Positions 46,064 to 58,754 of a DNA stretch of 64,000 nucleotides are shown here, piece after piece. Within the stretch, counting starts at the first letter, position 1; every line of letters starts with the position of its first letter. The notes below the pieces were generated by a model. That model was not told where the DNA came from, searched no databases, and was given only the letters and a program-made list of their open reading frames with translations. This DNA comes from Tillandsia leiboldiana (lineage: Eukaryota; Streptophyta; Magnoliopsida; Poales; Bromeliaceae), in contig CM055066.1 of assembly GCA_029204045.2 (NCBI GenBank), positions 744,001-808,000 on the forward strand, read 5' to 3'. The position numbers and the translations under genes are program-made.

Positions 46064-48913
46064 TCCCCCCCCCTTCCCCCCTTCTCCAAAACCCCCAGGT
46101 TCTTCCATGCTCATCAATTCTCTAAAAAAATCCTCTCTTTTTTTTTTGTGGAGAATCATTCCCTTCCTCCTCGACTGCTGCCCAATTTGAAATCACATTC
46201 ATTGATATTCTCTATAAAAATATCAATGAATGCGGTAAAAGTCTTAATTTTTAGTCTACAAGAACAGCTTGAATTTTGAAAGATCATCGATCTCAAAGAA
46301 TTCGATCAGAGGGTCGGGTCTCTCTGTACATTGTTTTACTTTTTTGTCTAGTAGTAACAATTTGATCTTTTTGAATTGTTTTTAATTTTTTTTTAAAAAA
46401 ATTACTTTGATTTTAATGAGCAGTGAGGTAATGCTGCTCAGATTTGTTTATTTCTTTTTTTTTTTAAAAAAAAAATCCCCTTGTATTAGGATTTGGTCGT
46501 TGAGTGTTGTTGTTCAGTCCAATTTGTATTAATTTTTGAGTCATGAGACAATTCTTTTGTTCATTTTGTTGTTCAAGCCTCAGTTCTCCATATTATGTGT
46601 ATAATAATAATATTATTACTATGCTTCGAATTCCCCTTTTCTCTCTCTCTCTCTTCTTTCTTTTTTTTTTGTTTAAGGAAAAAAAATTATTTACTGAGGA
46701 ATAATACTATCATTAGTAAGGGGGGTTTGAACGCAAGAAGGATTTGTATCCACTGAACAAAAGTGGTTAAGTGATGGGAACAGCACTCCAGTGGGGGAAA
46801 GTGACATGGTGCAGAATCTATTATTAAGAAAAGTGGATGCTTTAGGTGGGTAGCAGTCAGTCACCCTGGAAAGGGAGAGGGGGTGGGACAGTGAGGAGAG
46901 TGTGTATGAGGTGCCACTGCTTCCTTTGTTTGTAAGGGGAGTACCGAGTAGTGTGTTGTTCAATAAATAAATCTCTCTCTCTCTCTCTCTCTAATAAGAG
47001 GGAGTGGGGATCTGACTTGGTATGAACTGCAACTGTGAAACAACTGTTGTTTCAAGGATTATTATTATTATTATTCAGGCATACCCAGAACATTATTTCT
47101 TTTTCTTTCTCGGAAAGGAGGGAGGGGAGGAGCATCATGCTCGGCAGTTGATGGGGGGTGGTGATGGGAGAAGGTGGCCTACCATTACAGTCAAAGAGAG
47201 AGGAAATTAGGAGGGCAACAGTAATAGTTTTGGTCTACCAAAGCGAAGACATGGACATTAACTTACCTTACCTATCACTCTCCCTTCCCCTCTACTTTTA
47301 CTCCATGCCATTGCTGCTTTACTCGTGGTCCCCTTCCTTCCATTATATATATTTACCAGCAAGTGAGCACAATCATGGTGTGGATGGACTCCTCCTCCTC
47401 CCTCCTGCATGTGCAGAGGTAAGAAAGAGATGCCTCCCCAAAATTTCTTATTTTGTATCCTTCCCCGCATGCTCCTCTCTCCGAGGACCCTAAACCAATA
47501 AACAGATTATTTACATGGACAGTTTTGTAAAAATAAAACCTGCCTGCATGTGCAAGTAATCGGAAGCAGGATCTGCGGAAAAATGAAAAGACCAGTGCTG
47601 CTGCTGCTGCTGCAGCAATAACCGATCATTTGACTTGAATTCCACAACCATTGTAGCTAAAATATGGAGCAGAAGCTGCTAAACAGAGAGTGATGCGAAT
47701 TAGAAGACCTATTCACTTAATGCAAAGCCCAGTAAACAGTGCCCCACAATTATATGCGCACAACATCAGAGTAAGGCTATTGTGTCAGACGAGCTAAGTC
47801 TTAAAAGAGAAGGGAATGATACAACGAATTTAAACGAGCCCTACAAAGGATAAATGTTTTTCAATGAATTTAAAAGTTTCGAGGTTAGAACAGTAGAAGT
47901 TTGATTCAAATACAACAGATGAAGAGTTCAAGATCCTAGAAGCACATTTTCACATACTAACGGAAAATCAATACAGGTTCCTCAACTCAAACATGCCAAA
48001 TGACCAACCGAACTCATCAAAATAATAATTCAAATTTCATGAACTCAGGACAGAATATGGCACTATTAATTGGAAAATTAATTATTCTTGTCCTCAAACA
48101 AGCCAGATAATCTAAATACATACGATTCATGTCGAAGGATTTTATGCAAACCACAAAATCCAGTGAATTTTTTAAAGTTCAATTGGAGTATATAAACCAC
48201 ACCACTTGTTGCCATACATTTTGTAAGCAAATGTAGGTGTTCCTATTAATTTAGAAAGCTACTTGAAAACCAGACTTAAAAAAAAAAATCCTCAATACTC
48301 TCTCACTATTCAATGAGAACAAAGCAAGTTTCGTCAACGTCATACTTTATATTTAGATGTGTAAGCACCATACTCATTCCATTATGACCATGTTCATATT
48401 CTCATCAAAGGGACACAACGATTCATGCTATCTTATTAGTGAAAGCTCATCAAAGAGAGTGAATCACAAATGGAAAATAAACATGAGAGCAACAACAATC
48501 AAGAATCCTGATTCACAGTACGAAAACGACATATCATCAGAACTACAAAACTACGAGAGTTAATCTCTTATACTTCGAATACTATATCCATAGAAAATCA
48601 TCAAACATTACGGTGCTCAAATGCAGGTACCTCGAAATCAAATAAGCACTCAATGCATTATCAAATTAGTTTATATCATCAACACACTTCAAGCACAGCT
48701 TACTAGCAAATGACACATCCTTACTATGACAGCCCAATAACATGGTGCAGACTTAGAGCTTCATTTTTTGAAATGAACAGAACATACAGCTAGACGAACG
48801 CAATCATATCAACTATGGCAATCAAATTACCAGATAGATCAACATAGCACAGTCATTGCAAAATACTAACATCCAATTGAACAGCATACGACAGAAAGAC
48901 GAGCAAGTTACCA
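46064..48913. other. Intergenic region and CXIP4 3' end, no gene seen
   Basis: Includes a CT microsatellite (about 46971-46993) and, toward 48900, sequence that is likely the CXIP4 3' UTR or a 3' UTR intron, because GTAAC follows its stop immediately. I looked for microRNA sequences I know, found none, and saw no convincing exon. Confidence 0.5.
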
Positions 48914-50068
48914 TCAAGCCAATCGATTCTTCTCGTGCCTTCTATGCTTCCTGCTCCTCTCCTCAGATCGCTTCTTCCCCTTCCTGCCTCGTGGTTTCTC
49001 TTCAGAATCCGATCCGCTGATCTCAGAGTCGCTCAATGAGGCCCGTCCCCTCTTCCTCCGACGCTCATTGTGCCTGCCGGACCTCTTACGATCATCCAAA
49101 CTTTTATCAGAATCACTCTCTGATGCATCCTTCCGCCTGTTCGTTCGTTTATGGCGCGAACGCCTATCTGATTCTCCTTCCGAATCATCCTCATCAGAGT
49201 CCTTCATCTTATGATGGCTCCGCCGCCTCTTCTTTTCCCTCCTGCTCTTCCTATGCTTCTTTTCATAATTGTAGTCGTCGGCGGCGTCGTCGTCATCTGA
49301 ATCCCTACGCCTTCTCCTCTTCTCCTTTCTCCTCTCTTCTTCCTCACTATCGATCTCATTATCGCTCTTGTTCGAGCTCCTCCTGCGCCTCGATCGGCCC
49401 CTCCTCCTACGGCTCCCCTCCTTATCATCATCGGATCTCTCCTCTCTCCCCTTCGCCGCCAAAGCGGAGCTCCTCTTGCTCTTCTTACCGTAGCGTGCGG
49501 CGATGATCTTCTCGATCTCCGGATCCACATCCGAATCCGAGCTCTCGCTCTCTTCCTCCTCGTCGTCGTCGCTCTCCCCCGCCTCCTTCAACCCGCTTGC
49601 CTTCTTGATCCTGTCGAAGGCGGCGTTCGCGGCCTGGATCGCGGCGCCCTCGTCCCTGTCGTCTTGCTGGTCCTTCACGCTGAGGAAGTTGCGGCACTGG
49701 AAGGTGAGGTGGCCGACGCGGCCGCACTTCTTGCAGGAGCCGCGGGCCTCATCGGCGCTGGAGCCAGTGATGCGGGCGAGGGCGAGGAGGCCCTGGAAGC
49801 TGGCGTAGGCGTTCTCGCCGCCGTCCCCACCGCCACCGCCACCGCCACCGCCACTGCCACCGCCACCCCCACCGCCGCCGCCGTCGCCGTAGCTGCCGCT
49901 GCCGCGGGGGGCGGAGGAGGGCTTGGAGGGGTCGAGCTTGTCCTTGTTGGTGGGGGCGTAGGGGTCGTAGCCGATCGCGCTCTGCCATATGCCGTGCGTC
50001 TGGAGCGCCGCGCTGCTGTGGACGCGGTTGTTCGCGGGCATGCGAACCCTCCCCGCCGTCGCCGGCAT
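48914..50068 (-). CDS. CXIP4: CAX-interacting protein 4 homologue (CXIP4), CCHC zinc knuckle
   Basis: Single-exon minus-strand frame of 384 residues. The N-terminus MPATAGRVRMPANNRVHSSA and the block HGIWQSAIGYDPYAP match my memory of plant CXIP4, as does the CCHC knuckle Cys112-x2-Cys115-x4-His120-x4-Cys125 (CKKCGRVGHLTFQC). The C-terminal half is an Arg/Ser/Asp/Lys-rich, RS-like tail with nuclear-localisation-type clusters. CXIP4 was first described as an activator of the vacuolar CAX1 Ca2+/H+ exchanger and belongs with nuclear SREK1IP1-like proteins; a role in RNA processing is an inference from the tail. A long Gly tract (about residues 61-84, GGN codons) is inserted between the N-terminal block and the knuckle. 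A GAA repeat lies in the leader (plus-strand 50091-50116). Confidence 0.93.
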   Translation of the reverse strand: MPATAGRVRMPANNRVHSSAALQTHGIWQSAIGYDPYAPTNKDKLDPSKPSSAPRGSGSYGDGGGGGGGGGSGGGGGGGGGDGGENAYASFQGLLALARITGSSADEARGSCKKCGRVGHLTFQCRNFLSVKDQQDDRDEGAAIQAANAAFDRIKKASGLKEAGESDDDEEEESESSDSDVDPEIEKIIAARYGKKSKRSSALAAKGREERSDDDKEGSRRRRGRSRRRRSSNKSDNEIDSEEEERRKEKRRRRRDSDDDDAADDYNYEKKHRKSRREKKRRRSHHKMKDSDEDDSEGESDRRSRHKRTNRRKDASESDSDKSLDDRKRSGRHNERRRKRGRASLSDSEISGSDSEEKPRGRKGKKRSEERSRKHRRHEKNRLA

Positions 50069-50882
50069 CTTCGCTCGAGATCGTCGGAGAAGAAGAAGAA
50101 GAAGAAGAAGAAGAAGGGGATCGCTAGGGTTTCTTCGGGAGAAAAGGGGGAAGAGAGGGGGTTTCCTCGATCGGTTTCTTTATTATTATTATTATTATTT
50201 TGATGGCGGTGCGGAACTGTGGATGAGACGCGGAACCGGGCGCCGACATGGAAATTGGTGAATCGATCTCAACCGTTCGTTTTCGCGTGTTATGATCCGC
50301 AGCGTCCCTTGAGATCACGTGCGTTCGAAAGTCGAAACTCGCCAAAAATTAGGTTGGATCTCCACAAATCACGCGACCCGGCCCGACCCGGCCCGGCCCT
50401 TTTTGGGTGAATAGTATTGATTAAATCGAGTCACAACATATTCAAATTCAAAATATCAAAATATGTGCCACGTACTTATATTTTTCATGCATATCTATCC
50501 CCCCCCCACCCCCAAAAAAAAAGGAAAAAAAAAAAAAAACTTATTTTATGAGCCATAACCACTGAAGAATAACCGAGCGACCAACAAATTTCAATCCAAC
50601 GGACCAACCTTAATAATTCCAAATAAAAACGTTGAAGCCCTAAAAATTCATAAAATTACTTAGATTCACGTTATTATCCAATCAAATCCTTACCTTATTC
50701 TAGTATCCAAAACATTCACCAGGATGAATGAAAACACTTGTTTCATCCACACTCTCACAAGAAGTTGTCTATGATTTACCAAAGAAACAGGAATTGCTGC
50801 TCAAAAGGGCCCAAAAAAGTGGTTTTTTTGCTCCAAATAGAAGTAAAGAAACCAGGTTTTCCAGAAGCTACTGGGACTTTTC
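50069..50882. other. CXIP4 promoter and TIM9 3' region
   Basis: CpG-rich to about 50400, with an ATT repeat at about 50182-50200, then AT-rich with C and A runs at about 50500-50540. No gene is seen. Confidence 0.5.
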
Positions 50883-53082
50883 TTAATCAGGCGTCGCGGC
50901 GCCCTGGTTGAGCTCCGCGAATCTCATGCCGACCCTCATGGAGTGCTTCAAGAACTTCTCGGCACATCGGCGAACGCACGTCTCCTCTTGCTTGTCGAGA
51001 GTCTTACGCCTAAAGGTCTCCACGCAGTCGGTGAAGCATCTCTCCACCAGCGAATTGTACATTCTTAAACTGCAATAAGAGCAAGCGAGAGGACAAGTAA
51101 ACAGCTATTCTCAGAAGCTACGCGTAGATTGTCACGAGATCATCCTATTAATAACACTAGAAATCAACCTAGATATTGATCCAAATCAAAGCATGCCGTC
51201 GCTGCTACTCTCTCTCCGTAGTTGTTACTAAAGATGACATTATCTCCTCCAAACCAAGCACATCAAACCTAGTAGGAAGATTATGGAATGCTACTACCGT
51301 AAGTATTAAGTTACATGATACATGAAGTCAATAAGAGAGAGAACTGATCATTTATAACAAGCGTATACAGAAAGTATGTTTTTGAGCTTTGACATGCGGC
51401 TTGAAACCAATTTGGAGAGCCAAATAAGATAATTTTTCAGACACAACTATGTTCTAGAGATAGCTTCATCTCATAAGATAGGAATTTTCAGGGTTTAATA
51501 ATCTCTATAAAATACAAGTTCTAGTTGAGGTGGATTGCTCATCTTCTGCTACAAGAAATTCTCATTCTTACCTGACATAACTGTAACCGTCCAAGATTTC
51601 CATTCTACTTATCTTACGAGTCCAGTTGCTGTAACTACTCGTAGGAATCAACCATTCCTAATGTTAGATGTGACTCCGAAATCAAAAATCGCTTTGATTT
51701 GGGTTTCCGGTTCGCCGACGGCTTCACGGTGCGACGACAAAATTTGGTAAAATTTTGAGAAATGAAAAATGGATGTCTGTGGTGGAAATGGATGTATGTG
51801 GTGTACGGCTTAGATCCGCTAAAAAAAAGCCCGTTAATATTAGTGTTCTCTTTCCTTTTTGCCCTAGAGAGAGATCGAGCGATTGTACGACGACAACCTG
51901 AACATTTTGTATTTCCCTTTTTTTCGATATAGTGAAGCTCTCCTCTTTCGTCCGTGGTTTTTTCCCTGCAAAGAGTTTTTTACGTAAATCTGTGTGTTCT
52001 ATTTTGTCGTGTTTTTTGAGATTTACTTTTGTGTGGTGGTTGCCTATTGATTTCGTATTTAGTTTGTGTGCTCATTGCTAACACCTAACATTCTATAAGT
52101 AGATTGTGTACAAAGTCTATATAAAACCTTGTAGCTTCCCATTAATGATGACATCATTGATAATATGATCCAGCAACCTCGTACTTTATAGCCCAAATCA
52201 CCCCCAAATGAGTTTCAAGCTTAAACAACAGAAAAAGGCAAACATCTTCCCACCGAAGTCCATTTACAAATATCTTCAATCAACTCACACAGTTTGGAAG
52301 CTGTCGGCGAACCTAAAAATCCAGTTAATCAAAATTTGATTTGACTCATGTAGACCCAAATTTAGCCAATCACAAAAAGATACTCCAAAAATCTAATTCT
52401 GTAATATTCACAAAATAAACTAAATTCAATGCCATGAACATGTTTTGACTAAAAACTGATGTCCTCATCAATCTCACTCACCCACCCAACCTCTAATTCT
52501 TTCTGTGAATCTCCAACAGAATAGAAACAATAACCATCAGAGTTAATTGATTAGCCAGGGTAACAATCTAAGAACAAAGCTCATCCTTCAACACCAGAAA
52601 TTAAGAACCCAAAATGAATGGTTAAGCCCTTGAGTTTGAGGATCATTGCACCATACACACCTTAATCTTCGATACATTCTATGTGATTGATTACTTTGCT
52701 TCAATCACATTCTCCTCATACTCCAACATCTCCATTGAGCATAAAACTCATTATGCTTGACTCTGATCACTGCCAACTACTTCAAAGCATAACAATCGAT
52801 CCTACGCTTCTACAATAACAAAAAGCAACAATCATGTGCAAAAGTACATACACTTCATTCGTCAAATCTACATAGATCATAGGCTATTCAAATGCTTCAT
52901 CGCTTTCATCAATCGATTCAAAACAACAATGAAACAGAACACTAATCCAAGGAAATAACGGAGAAGATGAGGGGAAGAGGAGGAGACCTGTCGCGGATCT
53001 GGAGCTGGTCAATCATGGCGGACATCCGGATCTTGTCCTCCTCAGGGAGCGAATCCAAATCTCCGAGCATGCTCTTGTCCAT
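50883..53082 (-). CDS. TIM9: Mitochondrial import inner membrane translocase subunit TIM9
   Basis: Two exons on the minus strand (53082-52988 and 51069-50883) encode 93 residues, the standard plant Tim9 size. The twin CX3C signature is intact: Cys43-x3-Cys47 and Cys63-x3-Cys67 (CFTDC...CVRRC), forming two disulphides in the intermembrane space. Tim9 pairs with Tim10 in a hexameric chaperone that carries hydrophobic precursors from TOM to TIM22. There is no cleavable presequence, as expected for a MIA40 substrate. The two exons are separated by an intron of 1,918 bases, about twenty times the first exon, with no recognisable gene inside. Neither exon is long enough to stand out on its own; the gene was found from splice-compatible frames. 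Confidence 0.95.
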
Positions 53083-54630
53083 CTTCGCCTCCTCTCTCCT
53101 ATTCTCCTCCGCCTCAGCTTGCTCTGGATCTCTAGGGTTTTGGTTGGGACGACGAAGGAGACGGTGTAGAAGAAAAGGCCGCGACCGCGAAATCTAAAAC
53201 CCTAATCGAAGCGTTTGGAGTAGTTGGTCAAAGAACGATGCGAACCGTCCATTTTGCCGACCTCGCCACACGTACGGTTGATATGAGATCCGGCAATTTA
53301 TTTGTTAACAGCGCCGAATTTATGTAACTTTGCCGATTTTCTTATATGAGTTTTTGTGCTTAATTCGGTAATCCCTCTATTTGGCTCATGGCCCATTTGC
53401 CGAAATCAGTTATGAATCAGGTCTAACAATAACTCTCTCTTTTTTTGTAGTAGTAGTTATGAATCAGGTTTTTATTTTTGCTGAGAATAAAGCAAATTCA
53501 TCAAATCTCGTCACATTCACTCAGATAATAATGACCAAATTTAGCAAATTTATTAAATATTACCATATTAACTTCTTTCAACACGAAGATGGGGATAGGT
53601 GAGATCCCTATTCAGATTGTGTTAAATTGATCAGACACGTGGGAGCGTAAATGCGTCAGCTTCGACCAAGTATAAGATTGAATTATTCTTTTATTTTTTG
53701 AATTGGATGTTCATTTTAATTGAAGTTTGAATTATTTGTTGACGATCGAGATGAAATTAAAGCCCAAATCGAGACCCCGAAGAGCGCGTCCTAAATTGAG
53801 CTAGCTGCAGCTTCTTAGTTCATATTTCACAGCTAGAAGGAAATTATATTGCTTTTTACTTGAATCTAAAGTCTCAAAATTCCGGTTAGAGACGAACTTA
53901 AATCTACATATAAAAAGCATCACCGACGGTTTCGGTTTCGCAAACAACAGTCCCAAGCTTTTCTTCTGGCAGAAAGTTGAGATGAACTGATGGCTTGAAA
54001 ATAGAAGTTCCGACTACTCGAAACTTTTCTGCTTCTGTTTCAATAAGAAGCCATTTAGAGGGTCAGTTAAGTTACTTGTGCTTTGTAAAACAACTTAACT
54101 TAAATAACACTTTTACAGAAACTCGAGTTATATGAAATAGTTTTCAAAATTCTCTTATCCGATAATAAATTGAGTTCTATGTCATAATGAAAATTACAAA
54201 GCTAAGAAAAATCATCTGTCAAGCTTTTCATATAAGCTGGTTTCTTTATTACAGTTACTTTCAAGAGAAGTTGAATTATTGGGTGAATACACCAATTAGC
54301 TTGACTCCACCATTAAACACAAATCAAATAGAAACACACTAAATTTTCAAACTTTTATTCAACACCAAAAGCACACAAAAGTACACACAGATATATGGTA
54401 GGAGTTTGATATGCACCCAAACTTCACCAGCCATGGTTACAACTATTACACTCCCAATCCATCATTCATCCACACCAAGAAGTATCAGTAATTAGTACAC
54501 ATATCCATGGCCTTAATATATGTTATAGAACCACTAATGGTCCAAATCATAAGACAAACTACATAGATATATCACACCCACACATGTCCCTCCCCAGGAG
54601 GTATATTATATGAAGCTGATGAGTCATGAT
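53083..54630. other. TIM9 promoter and metallothionein 3' region
   Basis: AT-rich DNA between two minus-strand genes. The last 300 bases are probably the metallothionein 3' UTR. No other gene is seen. Confidence 0.5.
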
Positions 54631-55294
54631 TTAGCACCGGCAAGGGTTGCACCGGCAGCTGGATCCACACGAGCAGCTGCAGCTCCCCTCGGTGGTCTCA
54701 GAAACCTTCTCGAGTCCTTCGAATTTCCTGCGAAAACCATTAACAGCAAATTGCAGTTAAGTAACAGGGACCTGTGACAGTTTCTCAGCAGCAACATCTA
54801 ATTTTTGTGTGGCAGAGGAACATACCCCTTCTCAGGAGCAACTCCAAGGATCATGGTTTCAGAGGTGGTGCTCTTCTCAGCCATCTCAGGGTACATCTTG
54901 CATCTGCAACAAAACAAAGGAATAAAAAGAAAAGGAAAGAATTGTTACTACAAAAGTACTATATGCTGAAACTTAGTAGCAGAAAATTCAGAAACATATC
55001 TACTTCCAATTCCAGAATCAGAAGCAACTATGATCATATTAATTACAGTTAACCAGACTGAATTTCAGAGATGCGTATAAAAGTTTAACATCGAATTTTG
55101 AGTTTTCTGAACATTATCATGCATGTAGCCAAGTCCCTTGCAGTGTTCATCACAACAAAAAACCGCAAACTCGATGCAAACAAGATGAACTAAAGCAAGG
55201 ACAAGAAGTAGAAGAAATAATCCTCATACCCTCCGCAGCTGTTGCCGCAGCTGCACCCAGAACCGCACCCGCACTTTCCGCCGCAGCAAGACAT
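54631..55294 (-). CDS. MT2: Type 2 metallothionein
   Basis: Three small exons on the minus strand (55294-55230, 54903-54826, 54727-54631) give 79 residues. The N-terminal Cys cluster starts MSCCGGKCGCGSGC and contains the Cys-Cys pair that defines type 2. A Cys-free spacer (MYPEMAEKSTTSETMILGVA) follows, then a C-terminal cluster CSCSCGSSCRCNPCRC. The protein binds Cu and Zn in the cytosol and buffers metals and redox stress; such genes are often among the most highly expressed in plants. A TATA box and an upstream G-box fit strong, stress-linked transcription. Confidence 0.96.
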
Positions 55295-55370
55295 CTTCTT
55301 TCTCTTCTTCTCAGGGAGATTTTCAAAATAACCAACTATATATGAATCAGAATAGCAGTGCCTCATTGCT

Positions 55371-55376
55371 TTATAG
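55371..55376 (-). promoter_or_regulatory. TATA box of the metallothionein gene
   Basis: TATAAA on the minus strand (CTCTATAAAGCAATG), about 77 bases before the start codon, which places transcription start near 55345. Confidence 0.6.
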
Positions 55377-55410
55377 AGGGAGGAGGGGAAGAGTATATAG
55401 ATATCGACGG

Positions 55411-55420
55411 TCCACGTGTC
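55411..55420 (-). promoter_or_regulatory. G-box / ABRE-like element upstream of metallothionein
   Basis: CACGTG at 55413-55418 in the context GACACGTGGA, about 40 bases upstream of the TATA box. This is the bZIP/bHLH core and resembles an abscisic-acid response element. Confidence 0.5.
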
Positions 55421-55929
55421 GTCCTCCTATTGGTAAACTAGCTAGAAAAACAATTTAGTTATGCAATGACTTTTCAAATGAGGATTTTTTATAACTAGTG
55501 GTGTGGAAAAACAGCTACTTGGTGAAGAGTAAGGAACTCAGTATTTGCTTTCTTGTAAGAAAAATAATGCTGCTTCTTGTTTCACATTGGTTTGTGACTG
55601 TTTAGAATGTTCTGGGTAAAATTACCATTTCAAATGCAATTTGAAGATCTCTAAAATGTAATTTGAAGATGATCTATGTTGGCATATTTTAGTTATGATT
55701 TTGTTTCTTAATTTATTATGGTTTTTGGTATAATTTTTAATTGGAAAACATTTATAAAAAAAAATGATTATACTGCAAGTTTCTCACTTATCTTCATTTG
55801 GCCCTGTAGCATATAAAAAATACAAAAAGAAGCAGGCAAAAAGGAAAAATAATAATAAAAATAAAAAAAGTCTGATGCATGGATAATAATTAAGTTCTTA
55901 AAAAAAAAACAAAAAAAAGCTAATTCACC

Positions 55930-56015
<86 letters not shown>

Positions 56016-57249
56016 ATTTTCCATTTTTTTTAATCTCCTTAAATTTTGTAAAGTAGAAAGGCTTAATTTTAGTGCAAAAAAAGGTAAATTAAATTGCTTC
56101 AATGCTCTTTTGTTTTGTTTTTTTAATAAATTATTGAAACCCAAAAGTAAAAATTAGTAAAATAGCAAAGGAATTTTGTTGCAATATAATAGAAGGACAG
56201 GTACATCAAATACCTTAGTTTAATTCAATTATGCAACCATCAATATCAAGAACACCTCACATCACCAATAATATAATTTTTCTATTCTCTTAAGATAACA
56301 CCTTTGTTAACTTAAACATAGAAAAATCACATAGAAAGTCACATTACCAATAGTAATTAATCAAGATTTAATTAGATTGGTTCAACCAGACACATAAAGT
56401 ATTTGAGATTAAGATTTTATTAGCTTCTGTGAGTGCTTTATGTGCATGATCAATTAATGCTCTTGGTTTAGTTTATTTCTAAAGATATGGATTGCACATC
56501 ACATCAAACAAGTCAATGTTTACAATTAGATAATGATACAAAAATTAACATATTAAATGTGTCATAAAGTACCAATTTTTTTTTTTAATCTCATTTCATT
56601 ACGTATGAAGATGTGTTTTGCACGTAAACTCCACAAGAAAATTTACTTTCTACATTGAAATTTTAACATTTGACCATTTCAAACAAGTTATGTTCTTACA
56701 ATGCATGAATTATATATAGATTGCGCACCGAAGTGCGCGAGATCCAACGGCGTTGATAGCAGGTGCAAAATTAGCATTATTATATATATTATGTGCGTCG
56801 AAAAATTGTAAATTTATGTGCTCAAAATTGGAACTTGACCTACAAGAATACACAAATTAATGAGACAATTAGCTGTAAACTCTACCTATCCAACTTTGAG
56901 TTTTGATGAATAATAATGAACATTTTTTAAATTTTGAGTAAAGGCAAATAATGAACCTTGGACCTTGCCTATTATATATTGAAAACAATTTCATCAAATA
57001 CATATGATAGTATAAAGCATTAAGATTTAAGTGTTAGAATTAAGTAAAGACATAACTTTAATTCCATTGACAATATTTTTGTTTGAAAAAAAAAAAAAAA
57101 GAATAAAGAATGATTGCTACTGAATAAAATAGATACTGTTGAGTGTTTGTTGAAGCTAAGGGAAATGGCTGTTACTTTGGAATTTAGGATGTCACCTGTT
57201 TAGGCTGACAGGTTGGGGGGAAAGACAGAAATTGTGTGCAAATTTCATC

Positions 57250-57299
<50 letters not shown>

Positions 57300-58754
57300 A
57301 ATCTGTTTTGGAGTTAAAGGTATAAACTGCAGCAACAGCACTTGAATAACAACTATTGAAGTGCCAGTTTGGCCCTGCTTCTGAAAGCTTTGTGAAGTTT
57401 GAACCTTCTAGCTGGAGCAAGAAGCCAAAATTCTTTGAGCATGTTTCACCATCCAGAACCTGCTATCAATATAACAGGGAAAATAATCCCTTATATTTGT
57501 TCTTCACTTTCTTTGGAAAAAGCTCTTCAAGGCAGTTCTTATCATTTTTAATATTTTGGATAAAAATCTGTCTTTATAGACTGACATACCCCCTAGGATT
57601 AATGTGATTAATACATCAGAGATTTCAGTCAAGGACATTTGGGTGTACAGATGCAAGTAGATAAAAATTGCATAAAAGAAAATTACCCCATTTAAGCAAA
57701 AGAAAATGAATAAAGTATATTAGTACTTTATGCCCCCAAAAGAAGATACAATAGTTTTCAAGTCAACAAAAACTAACTATTATTCTCCATTTATAACAAC
57801 TAAAATCTATTGATTGCACTCAACATTTATTGCACCATAAAAATAATTATACAGCATCTCTCTACTCCAAAAAGCAATAACAATGGGTTATCTGATGAGT
57901 TCACCAGCAGCTGCTCAAAAATTACACCCTCCAGTGCATGTCTTCATATCTTCCCTGCAAGTCCTGCTAAGGTGGGTATTCAACTGAATCAACAAATAAT
58001 TAAGTTTCGCCGAGTCACTGCCTCCTCTCTTCAGTTTGCTTCTGTTTATAAAACATAAGAGCGGAATTCCATCTAGCATGCGTGTAGTGTGTACTTCTTT
58101 TCACTTGTTTGTTTTCTCTGTTGGCCCAGTAGAAACAGAAGAATTGAATGCTGAAACAACAGGAGCAACACTGTTATCTAAACCGAGCACATGACATAGT
58201 AAACAAACAATATCTCCATAATTTGCAGATACAGGAACTTAATTTTGTAGATTGTAAGTAAAACACCAAAGTAAACCTATATCATTAGAGCATCTTTTTC
58301 TGGTCTTTATAGCATGCCTTTTGACTCGCATAAGATGAAATTGCATATCGTGCCTTGTGTGCTAGAAAGATTGCTGCCAATGCTAGTTCCAAATGAATTT
58401 CAAAATTGTTTCGTAATGAAAGGTTATCACATGCAAAATAGCAATTGCAGGATAAAGGTCTCGACACCAGGATTGCATGCATACATCAGTAAATGCTTTG
58501 TGGAAATGATTGGGGTCGACTTGTCATACAGGATTGGCAACTCTACCATCATAAAGTGATAAGGATTTACCGTTGTATTGCTTAATAGGATACCGCTTTA
58601 ATTCAAAAAATATATATTAAATACAAAACAATACTCATAACAGCCAACTTACTTGTGTGATTCAGCATTGCAGCAACACTTTGCCGTTTAAGATCATGAA
58701 CTGCGTTAATTTAATCATAACCTTTTGAAGAAGATGTATCTCCAGAATATAAGA
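55421..58754. other. Intergenic region with microsatellites, no gene seen
   Basis: Holds a TA microsatellite (55934-56014), a T run of about 45 (57254-57298), a GCGCAC-CGAA-GTGCGC hairpin near 56725, and AT-rich filler. Short open frames near 57356 and 57810 have no support. The last several hundred bases are probably the 3' UTR of the GTPase gene. Confidence 0.5.
55934..56014. repeat. (TA)n microsatellite
   Basis: About 40 uninterrupted TA units, the longest in the window. Confidence 0.95.

Noticed and set aside
45206..46159. 317-codon frame on the minus strand opposite the 45.4 kb gene
   Set aside because: It is Gly/Glu/Arg-rich low complexity produced by the extreme third-position GC bias of the real plus-strand gene. 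It has no recognisable domain.
46690..47500. Possible microRNA precursor or small gene in the TC-rich region
   Set aside because: I compared it with the mature plant microRNAs I remember (miR156, 159, 160, 164, 166, 167, 390, 395, 396, 528, 535) and found no match or strong foldback. The short frames lack support.
57356..58060. Two short plus-strand frames between metallothionein and the GTPase
   Set aside because: Neither shows codon bias, a known motif or splice partners. The region is probably intergenic or 3' UTR of the minus-strand GTPase gene.
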